From contig CM036188.1 of the NCBI GenBank assembly GCA_020631735.1, positions 18,394,214 through 18,458,213 on the forward strand: a DNA stretch of 64,000 nucleotides, read 5' to 3'. Below the pieces are notes generated by a model. It ran no database searches. It saw nothing but the letters and a program-made list of their open reading frames with translations, and had not been told where the DNA came from. Made by a program: the position numbers and the translations under genes. This DNA is from Saccharum officinarum (taxonomy: Eukaryota > Streptophyta > Magnoliopsida > Poales > Poaceae). Below, one piece after another: positions 55,300 to 64,000 of this stretch. Numbering within the stretch: the stretch's first letter is position 1; each line of letters opens with the position of its first letter.

Positions 55300-56100
55300 T
55301 ATAGAAAAACTCTATGAGTCGAATATTTGGCATCCATTGATTTTTACGGATCCTAGTGCTAAATCTTTGGAAGCATTTTGTTAAGAGTGAGAATAAAATG
55401 TACCACTAGATGGAAAGATATCATGCGTTGTAACCACGCATACATTTGCCAAGTCTCAATCATGAGCTTGTATTTCCTGTTGATGTATTAGTATGGCAAG
55501 TAGTTTCAGTATCAGTTTGTCGTAATCATATTCATGTAAATGAAGTTAGGATCATTGAGCCTATATATGGCGCCTCTATATAGGGAACAGAATCAGTGAC
55601 AATGGTCCCGATGTGGCAGCTGTGGCACGTGTGTATCTACAATTATTATCTTACACATATGACTGCAGCATAAATTTAAGAGGAATTTCAAAAAATATGC
55701 CTCTCTCGTGTGTTGGATAGTTGCGCATGTTTACGTGTCACTAATCCACGATAGGTGTCCACGAATGTACCACGACGACAACCGCGACTGATTTTTTTGA
55801 CAGGCTTTTCTTCGTCCCAATTAACTCGATTCACACAAAAAAAACACACAACGAGTGTCTTCAGCCCACCGTTCCAATGATTCATTTTTTCAAGGTATAA
55901 CTAGTGCAACAAAGAACTAGGCTGCGATGTCAACCAATTTATCTTCCACCTCCAACCCATTATCCGTGTTGTTGACCAGCCAGACAAATAAAATCAAGGA
56001 GCAAAACTTTTACTCATGGTTTAACCAATTTGTGGAGGCAGCTATCACAAGTGCCTTTTCATCTATCTAAAATCAAGAGTTTCTTAGTACTGGGTATATA
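55300..56100. other. Intergenic stretch upstream of the peptide gene
   Basis: AT-rich, no gene or element end recognised before the CACTA terminus at 56101. Confidence 0.5.
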
Positions 56101-56119
56101 CACTACCGGAGAGAAAGAG

Positions 56120-57380
56120 GTATGCCGAGTGCCTGGGAGTTTGCCGAGTGTCAGAACTCTGGCACTCGGCAAACCCGGCCTTTGCCGAGTGTCGTACGTC
56201 AAGCGTTTGCTGTTGCCGAGTGTCAGGTACTCGGCAAACGCTGCCTTTGCCAAGTGCCAGGCACTCGACAAACCTGGCCTGGCATACTCGGCAACAGCAA
56301 ACGCTTGACGGTGACTAATGTTTGTCGCCTGCCGTTAAGCTTTGCCAAGTGCCACAACACGACACTCGACAAAGACAATCTTTGCTGAGTGCCACACTCC
56401 AGCACTCGGCAAAGTTTTTATATTTTTTTCTTTTTGCTCCAAAATTTTTTCTACTGTGTCCCTACAGTACTTGAGTCTAAATGTTCAAATATTGCAAATT
56501 TCTCAATGTGTTTTCTATATTTAGTAAATTTATTTCATTTAATTGATTTTTTTTGGATAATTCAAATTTGAATTGCAAGTCATTCGTTAATGGAAAAAAA
56601 TTCAATGAAACAATGATATTCATGTTATTTAGTCTATTTTGAGATCGCGTCCAGGGACAGACCACAAATTTCGAACATCATGTTCACGAAACATGACCAC
56701 TTATTTGCGGGATAATTGTTTTTAAATTATATAAAAAGCAAACGAAGTACGAAAACCATGAAACTTGTCATGATGTCATGATATCGTATGCGGACGCCAT
56801 AATAAAAATTTGAGAATGTTTTGGGCAAGTTGGTACAGCGACTACTTTGAAATCGAAGAATCTCCGGAGAAGTTTTAGAGAGTTGAGAACGAACCGGCAA
56901 GATTTGGAGTCAAAGCGACTACAGCTTGGGATTTGACTTCAAAACTTTTTCTATAAAAGGTACACAACATATATTGTCTCGTGTCAAAATTGGGTAATTT
57001 TTCAGATGCGTTTGATATTTTTAGATTTTAAAAAAAACTGCATGGCCGAGTGCCTCAAACAGGACACTCGGCAAAGCATGCATCTATTTTTTTAACAATT
57101 TTTTTGTTTGCCGAGTGTCACCACTCCTGGCACTCGGCAAACTCAGCGGCTTTGCCGAGTGCCGGGTCCTGGTGGCACTTGGCAAAGATTTTCAAAAAAA
57201 GAAAAATAAAAAATCATTCACAGGTTTGCCGCGTGTCGTCCCGCCTGGCACTCGGCAAAATTGATAAAGATTTTTATTAAAAAATACGCGTTTGCGAGTG
57301 CCGCATCGGGGGCACTCGGCAAATCATTTAAAAAAACGCGTCGTCCTTTGCCAAATGCCCTCTGATCTGGAACTCGACAA
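56120..57380. repeat. Subterminal CACTA repeats (TTTGCCGAGTG, both orientations)
   Basis: Two clusters (56125-56420 and 57035-57375), each with many direct and inverted copies of TTTGCCGAGTGCC. About 600 bp of AT-rich spacer separates them. In En/Spm such motifs bind the element-encoded protein. Confidence 0.88.
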
Positions 57381-57399
57381 AGGGGGGATCAACACTTAT

Positions 57400-58750
57400 C
57401 CCCGACACCCGGCCGGCCCGACGCACCACACACACGCCCTCACGCACACACGAACACAACGTTTGCCCCGCCGCCCGCTCCGCCGTCAGATGCGTCGCCT
57501 TGGCGGCCCGTCCCGCTGGCCCGCGCCGTGTCGCCGGCCAGTCCACCGGCACCGCCCCGCCCCGTCCCCTACTTTAGCCCGTCCCGCAGGCCCCCGCGCC
57601 GGCCCCCGCGTCGTCCCGTCAACCCCGCGCCGCCCAGCCAGCCGCCCCTGCCACGCCGGCGCGTGGAGGAGGGGAGGAGGAGCAAAGGAGGAAGAAAGGA
57701 GAGGAGGAGAGAAGGTGGCACGTCCGCCTGCTGCACATCCACGCCACCGGCCCGTCCCCTCCTGTCCTCGTCCCCGGCGGCCGCCCGTCCCCGACCCCAT
57801 TGACGGGCCATCCCCATCCACTGACGCTGCACGTCCACGTTGTCCTAGCAGTTAGCTTTCCTTCCCTTCCCTCCCCTCCCTTCCAAGCCGCAGCAGTGTT
57901 GGTGGTGGTGGTGGTGGTGGCATCAACGGCAGTAGTAGTGGTGGTGGCCATGGTGTAGTATAGTAGTAGTATTAGTGGTGTGGTGGTAATAGTGGTGTGG
58001 TGTGGTGTGGTGTGGTGTGGTGTGGTGTGGTGTAGTAGTAGTATTTTGTTTGGATTGAGAATAAAACTGCATGGCTACCCTTGATGTATATGTGGTTGTC
58101 AGCCATCGTGTCGTTGTTTCATGCAGGTTTTGGAAACCTCACCATGTAGGGGAAGTGCTACCGAAATTTTGAATTGACGGTATTATGTTTCTTTGTTTTG
58201 CAGAGAAGAGCCCATAGGAGCCGCCGAAGTACCCCGATCGTCTGCCTGCACCGTGTCGTCTTCCCACTGCACCGACGCGCCATGGCCCCGCTAGCCTGAC
58301 TCCACCACCATCCTAGGTATAACCCCTAACTCCGTATCATGGTCATGTATCGCATAACCCAGTTAGGCGTCTCCCATTCGAAAGAGATACGATTGGAAGT
58401 ATGCAGATCTTTGCATATGTGTAACTATATCTGTTTCGAATTGTCCACATTTTTTAGACAGCCTACGAATGCGTAGATGGGTTAGTTTCCATGTTCTACT
58501 CCGTTCTGAGACAGAGTTTCGAGAACACCTCCCTGTTGTTCTCTAGATACACACTCTCCCTTACCAGGATATGTATCTGAAGAACAACGAGGAGGTGCTG
58601 CTGAAATTCTATCTTAGATAGGAGTAGAGCATGGAAACTAACCTCATCTACGCATCCGCGGGTGGGATTAGAATTTATCCTGACCTATTAGATAGTAGAA
58701 GCACCATGTAGATGCAATTGATGGTTAAACTACTCGTTGATCGATATATA
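57400..58750 (+). other. GC-rich leader and probable intron region of the CACTA element
   Basis: 57400-57860 is very GC-rich with purine/pyrimidine runs. 57900-58750 is probably untranslated exon and intron upstream of the transposase. No motif-bearing protein is seen here. Confidence 0.45.
57896..58045. repeat. (GTG)n and (TGGTG)n microsatellites
   Basis: A GTG/GTA trinucleotide tract (57898-57990) is followed by about 9 units of GTGTG/TGGTG pentamer (57990-58035). Confidence 0.9.
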
Positions 58751-58759
58751 TGTTAGAGG

Positions 58760-61000
58760 ATGCATGATCATGAGTGGATGTACACGGGCCACTCAAGTCA
58801 CAGGGATTACACCAATGAATTGTTGAACAAGACCAATAAATTCATGGAGCTTGCATTTGGCAAGGCTGCTAAAGGAGCAAGTCTAGTTTTGTGTCTGTGC
58901 AGCAAATGTGCAAATAGGAGAAGGGAAAACAAGGTCAACATGAGTAAACATCTATTGAGGAATGGATTTACGCCGGACTATACCCGGTGGGTCCACCACG
59001 GTGAAGCCCATCGTATGAGAGAGGGGGTGATGAGAGCACGCTTGGAGGATTTTGATGATGCTGCTAGGGTAGGGGCATGTTAAATGACTATGCCGAAGCA
59101 CAATTCGGTGAATGACCTAGGGAGGAGGAGCAAGAGGCAACCACAAAGGCGTTCTATGACATGATGTCTTTGGCATAGAAACCCCTTCATGGACACACAA
59201 TGGTTTCTAAACTAGATGCTATTGGACGTGTGATGGTGTTCAAGTCACAGTTCCACCTGAGTCATGACGCCTTCGATGGTATGTTGATAGTTTTTGGTAG
59301 CCTCCTTCCTGAAGGTCATGTTCTGCCAAAGAGCATGTACGAGTCACAGAAACTCCTTCGTGCCTCTAAGATGTCGTATGAGCAGATACATGCTTGTTCG
59401 AAGGGGTTTGTCCTATTTAGGAAAGAACACGTAGAGACAAAGTACTGTCCAAAGTGTAAATCCTTTAGGTACATGGAGGTAGACTCTGGCGATGGCCAAA
59501 AAAGGCAACTTAATATCCCTAAGAATCCGATGGTACCTTCAGTTCATACTGAGGATCAAACGGATGTACATGACCGAGAAATCCACGAAACAGATGACAT
59601 GGCACAAAAATGGTAAACGATACAGTTCGGACAAGATGGTACATGCATCCCATGGTGATGCATGGACCCGCTTTAATGGCATTCATCATGAGAAAGCTGA
59701 AGAGGCTCGTAATATATGTGTCGCGTTGGCAATAGATGGGTTCAATCCTTAGGGAATGATGGCTGCCCCATACACATGTTAGCCCGTGGTCGTTATCCTC
59801 CTCAATCTCCCTCCAGGCGTATGCTTTCAACGCAACAACATATTCTTGTCATTGATAATTCCTGGACACCCGAGGAATAATATGGGTGTGTTCATGGAGC
59901 CTGTGATTGATGAATTGATCCGTGCTTGGGAAGAAGGGGTATGGACGTACGATCGAGCTACAAAGACAAACTTCAAAATACATGTTTGGTACTACTACTC
60001 CCTGCATGACTTCCTTACATATGGGATATTCTGCACCTAATGTGTTCATGGGAAGTTCACGTGCCTAATATGCAAGGAAAGTCTAAGATTCATTTGGTTG
60101 AAGAAGGGTGGCAAGTTTTCATCATTCGACAAGCATCGACAATTCCTCCCCCTTGACCACCCATTTAGACAAGACATTAAGAACTTTACCAAAGGTGCCG
60201 TAGTGATAGACCCTCAACCCCATATGATGACTGGTGCTGAGGTTCATGAACAGATAGATGCTCTCGTGGTCAATCAAGAAGGTGGTTTTGTGGGATATGA
60301 TGAGCAACATATGTGAACTCATAAGTCGGGCTTGACACGGCTCCCATATCTTGACGACCTTCTCCTTCCACATAACATCAACGTGATGCACACTGAGAAG
60401 AATGTTGTGAGGCACTTTGGGCAACCATCATGGATATTCCTGATAAGACAAAGGACAATCCTAAGGCTAGAGTGGAAATGGCAACGTTATGCGATAGACC
60501 TAAGCTAGAGATACAGCCTCCAAGAGACGGCAAGACATGGAGAAGGCCTAAGGCCAAGTTCGTCTTGAAGAAGGACCAAAGGAGGGTAGTACTGCAATGG
60601 ATCTAGACGTTAATGTTCCCTGATGGGTATGCAGCGAATCTGAAGAGGAGAGTGAACTTTGTCAACTATGCAAGTCTTAGGGATGAAGAGTCATGACTAC
60701 CACATATGGATTGAACGGCTTCTTCTGGCGATGGTTCAAGGCTATGTCCCTAAGAATGTTTGGATAGTATTGGCAGAGTTGAGCTATTTCTTCCGCCAGC
60801 TCTATGCGAAGGAGTTATCTCAGACCGTGATTGCAGACTTGGAAAAAGTGGCACCTGTGTTGCTCTGTAAGTTGGAGAAGATCTTTCCACCTGGTTTCTT
60901 CAACCTGATGCAGCATTTGATTTTGCACCTCCCGTATGAGGCATGAATGGGGGGCCAGTGCATGGGCGTTGGTGCTATCCAATTGAGAGATGTCTAAAGG
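58760..61000 (+). pseudogene. TNP2-type CACTA transposase (Transpos_assoc, Transposase_21 and start of DUF4218), broken
   Basis: ATG 58760 opens the transposase-associated domain: HEWMYTGHSSHRDYTNELLN, LCLCSKCANRRRENKVNMSK and RNGFTPDYTRWVHHGEAHRM. It stops at 59083. From 59200 the Transposase_21 core reads LLPEGHVLPKSMYESQKLLR, ETKYCPKCKSFRYMEVDSGD and, in a shifted frame, KQMTWHKNGKRYSSDKMVHA. VIPGHPRNNMGVFMEPVIDE-like sequence (59850-59930) and WLKKGGKFSSFDKHRQFLPL follow. From 60659 DUF4218 begins: LGMKSHDYHIWIERLLLAMV and LAELSYFFRQLYAKELSQTV. Stops and shifts occur near 59083, 59520, 59752, 60040 and 60316. Inactive. Confidence 0.87.
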
Positions 61001-62338
61001 TTCTTCAAAAGAAATGCATAAATAAATGCAAAATCGAGGCTTCCATAGCAGAGGCATACATTCTGGAGGAGGTGTCAAACTTCACAATGACATACTATGG
61101 TGACAACCTTCCTAGCGTGCATAATCCACCCCCTCATTACAATACTAGTGAAAATGAATCAAACCTTAGTCTTTTCAAAGGACAACTCGGAGGCGCTAGT
61201 GGGTGGACCCGCAAGACCTTGAAAGTTGAAGAGTGGTGCGCTATGATGCTATATGTGTTGACCAATCTTGATGAAGTGGAGCCGTACTTATGGTAAGTTC
61301 TCAAAGAACTTGTTAAATACGCTTTCTTCGTCAATACTGCATCCAACCCCATCGTCATTCTGGTGTCAATCAAGGGCACCTTCCCTGCAGGAATCTGATA
61401 CCCTTCTTAGACAGGGTGTGGGAAATGGACAGCCTAATTTCATTTCTTGGTTCAAACAGAAGGTAATGTCCAATTTAGCTCGTCCTTAGTTTGACATTCC
61501 AAGTTGCTCGTCCTTAGTCGATCTATCCTGCTTGACCTTGTAGGGCCAGAGGGATATGTCTATGACTGCCGAGTTGAGACAGGTTGCGGATGGCTTGGAC
61601 TATAGGGTCAAGTCATATACCGGTTATGCCGTGAGTGGATATCGCTTTCACACAACAACATACGAGCAGAGTAGGCCTAATCAAAGAACCACAAGCACCG
61701 AAGATTTCACCCCCGGGGTTGATGATACCAAGTACTATGGAACAATTGAAGAAATATATGAACTCAATTTTCATGGCTGTAAACCTCTTAATCCTGTCAT
61801 ATTCAAATGCCATTGGTTCAATCCTGAAGCAACGAGACGGGCTCATAATCTTGGGCTAGTCGAAATTCGATAGGATTCTGTCTTACCCGGAGACAATGTC
61901 TACATTGTGGCTCAACAGGCCACGCAAGTTTACTATCTCCCATATGCGTGCCAAACTGACCCCTGTCTTAAGGGTTGGGATATTGTGCAGAAGGTGTCAC
62001 CACATAGTAAGCTACCTGCCCCAAATGACGAAGATTACAAGTTTAACCCAAACACATATGCTAGAGAGTTCTTTCAAGAAGAGGGGCTAAAAGGTCGCTT
62101 CGAGATAGACTTAACAGAAGCGATCGAAATGGAGGTAGATAATGAAATGGTTGTTGATGAGGACGCTGAAGATGAGGAGCAAAATGTGAAGAACCTACAA
62201 TTACTTGATAGATTACATTTAGGCAATGACAATGATGACAACATTGCTCCTTTGGATAGTGTTGATAATTTTGACATGGTTGATAGTAATGATGAGACCT
62301 ATGATCCAGCTAATCCCGACCATGAAGATTATTTCTAA
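60943..62338 (+). pseudogene. C-terminal part of the CACTA transposase (DUF4218 end, DUF4216)
   Basis: Continuation of the transposase in changed frames: GRWCYPIERCLKVLQKKCIN, SIAEAYILEEVSNFTMTYYG and SLFKGQLGGASGW. The DUF4216 region is SWFKQK (about 61450), LRQVADGLDYRVKSYTGYAV, IEEIYELNFHGCKPLNPVIF and KCHWFNPEATRRAHNLGLVE, with a TAG at 61871. Then come VYYLPYACQTDPCLKGWDIV and a long acidic tail ending DHEDYF at 62338. Probable introns lie near 61290-61400 and 61470-61545 (GTAATGTCC...). Stops show loss of function. Confidence 0.85.
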
Positions 62339-62480
62339 TACATGTAATACTATGCTATTTTGCAGTTATGTTATTGAATATTTTGTTTATTTTGCATCTC
62401 TTTTGAATTCATGTAATACTATGTTATTGAATATTTGTGCTTATTGGTTTACTCTTTTGAATTGCAGGTTATTGAACAAG

Positions 62481-64000
62481 ATGGCAGGCGGTCATCACCG
62501 GAGGGTGTAGTCGGTGTACTAAAGGAGGTCACCGGAGCACGAGCAGGAGGCGTCGTTCAGGAGCAGGACCACGAGGAGGAAGGGCGGGAGCAGGAGGTCA
62601 CCGATGCCTGCCTCGTCATCATTGTCGTCGCGTGAGGACAGGGAGCCTTAGGTGCAGGAGTACGATGTGCATCAACGCCCGCTGATTCGACTAGAGGGGC
62701 AACGTTAAGTAACTTAAGATGTTCTCACTACTTCTTCATATGATACGTTGAAAGTACTAATTATTCTTAATCACTTGTGTAGGAACTGAATGATCGTGGG
62801 GCCTAGTAGTGGTCACAACCGCCCACCCAATGGCATCCTAGGTCTTCTGTGTAGGGAACACTTCCCTGGCCTGATTGAGTTCGCCGGGAAGATGGAGCCT
62901 GCCTACTCGTTTGACCACTACACCTCCGCCTCCGATATGCCAGATCGGAACGACAGGGTATTCAACAACAAGGCGGAGCAGGGCAAGCAAGAGCTATGGG
63001 TAAGGCTTCCTCCCAACACATTGCTCAATACATCAGATTCAATCGACAATTTTGAAATATTGAATGGATACATCTTGTGTGTATGTAGGATTTCTTTAGA
63101 TGCGTGCCGGGATTGGAGGCTAGGGCGGATGTGGTGGCTTCCAATCACTATAAAAAATTCATGGTGGACATGCACTACGAGGCGTGCCTCCAGTGCATCA
63201 TAAACTACTAGGCTGACCTAGGAAGGAAGGTCAGGAAAGCTGACGCAAGAACGATGACGTTGACCCAGGAACAATACATTGCGGCAAGTACAGAACATTA
63301 AAACTGAGTCCTTTTGAGATTAATTAGGTTTCATTTCATCTTATACTTCATATACTTGATGTCGTACAGATGATTCCTCTTTGGTCCACCGCGCATCCCG
63401 AGTGCTAGGGCCAGATCGTCGACAAGTGGCGCAGCGCCGAGTGGGAGCAGACGCACAACGCTTGCCGGGAGCGGCGTTTGATGATGCCAGGTGTACCACA
63501 CCATCAAGGCAGCCGCAACCTCGCCGGATACCAAGCGCTATGGGTACACAAATTCAATTATTTCTTTTAACGCTCAATTCTGCATGATTTCTATTCTAAT
63601 CATCTTGCTGTTTTTCTCCTAGATAGCATCACATGGTGGCGAGCCTTGCACCCCCTTACAGGCATATGCTATGTCCCACAAGGGCAAGGCGACGTCCAAC
63701 GTCCACTACAACCCAGCGGACTCGTCCGAGGCGTACAGCAACCCGAGCGTCCAAAGCGGTCTCAGTGAGTACACTGAGATGGCAAGGTCGGTCCATGGGC
63801 CAGAGTACGACCTGAGCACCTAAGACCTCGATGGAGAGCTCATCATGAGGGTGGGAGGAGGCAAGAAGCATTGTTGGTACTAGATTGGCAATAGCGTACT
63901 CGACATGGCCACCACTCCCACTCTCAATGCCATTCGAGCGAGGAGCACGAGCGCAAGCCCAGCCATACGCCCTCAGCCGAGTGCTTCACAGCCCCTGGTG
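62481..64000 (+). pseudogene. Second CACTA gene, Transposase_24 (Ptta/En/Spm) type, runs off the window
   Basis: ATG 62481 (MAGGHHRRV) follows an AG acceptor and soon meets a stop. From 62790 the conserved part reads GPSSGHNRPPNGILGLLCRE, HFPGLIEFAGKMEPAYSFDH and RVFNNKAEQGKQELWVRLPP. Shifted pieces follow (MHYEACLQCIINY near 63170, TMTLTQEQYIAA near 63255). The C-terminal region is AYAMSHKGKATSNVHYNPAD, LSEYTEMARSVHGPEYDLST, a TAA at 63822, DLDGELIMRVGGGKKH and another stop near 63881. Several introns (for example 63294-63370) are likely. The plant Transposase_24 family is the TNP1/TNPA-like partner gene of CACTA elements. Confidence 0.82.

Larger units (their letters stand above)
56101..64000 (+). 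mobile_element. Large CACTA transposon, left part; right end beyond the window
   Basis: The left terminus CACTACCGGAGAGAAAGAGG starts at 56101. Subterminal repeats of the TTTGCCGAGTG / CACTCGGCAAA type (56120-57380), a GC-rich leader, a TNP2-type transposase (58760-62340) and a second gene (62481 onward) follow. This two-gene layout is that of autonomous En/Spm (CACTA) elements. Stops and frameshifts show this copy is not autonomous now. Confidence 0.88.

Noticed and set aside
57292..57951. Proline/arginine-rich proteins upstream of the CACTA transposase
   Set aside because: Overlapping frames on both strands in low-complexity GC-rich sequence; more likely leader DNA.

Overview
The window is plant nuclear DNA, almost certainly from a grass and most likely a panicoid one. 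I base this on the DUF1618 genes (a family expanded in grasses), CACTA ends built of TTTGCCGAGTG repeats, Tat-lineage Ty3/gypsy elements, Stowaway-type MITEs and Helitron ends. I cannot name the species. Most of the 64 kb is nested, decayed transposable elements. The gene-like islands are a GT77-like glycosyltransferase gene, a DUF1618 cluster and one small cysteine-rich peptide gene. A 100-N assembly gap lies at 34833-34932.

Layout. 0.6-7.0 kb: minus-strand GT77-like gene in three exons, with multiple lesions and a truncated hAT element in its large first intron. 7.0-12.9 kb: the 3' part of a Tat-type gypsy element (minus) holding a poly-A retro-insertion with a perfect 14-bp target duplication. 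12.9-16.5 kb: two nested Ty1/copia fragments (minus). 16.7-17.5 kb: the start of a long LTR. 17.5-26.3 kb: a second Tat-type gypsy element (minus) with an 842-bp 5' LTR, gag, protease, RT, two RNase H regions and part of integrase, split by a 3.2-kb solo LTR. 27.0-35 kb: successive Helitron-like units in one orientation, one carrying a second solo LTR, one abutted by a LINE tail and one carrying a gene fragment.

34.9-51.2 kb: a large inverted repeat. The left arm (34.93-40.45 kb) and right arm (43.10-51.23 kb) each match over about 4.1 kb. The left arm gained a 1.3-kb CACTA element. The right arm gained a 4-kb Helitron-like element that itself contains a 2.85-kb CACTA. DUF1618 copies A(+), B(-), C(+) and D(-) lie on or between the arms. 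C is a fusion at the inner breakpoint of the right arm. B keeps a long open frame but has lost the ATG seen in copy E. A, C and D carry frameshifts.

51.4-53.9 kb: a CACTA fragment joined to a fifth DUF1618 remnant (E). 54.86-55.17 kb: an apparently intact two-exon gene for a secreted 8-cysteine, defensin-like peptide with its own TATA box. 56.1 kb to the window end: the left part of a large CACTA element with subterminal repeats, a decayed TNP2-type transposase and a second Transposase_24-like gene that runs off the window.

The genes do not form a pathway. The window mainly records layered insertions that can be ordered in time, a segmental inverted duplication and gene-fragment capture. Family names rest on motif recognition by eye. 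No alignment or database search was run.
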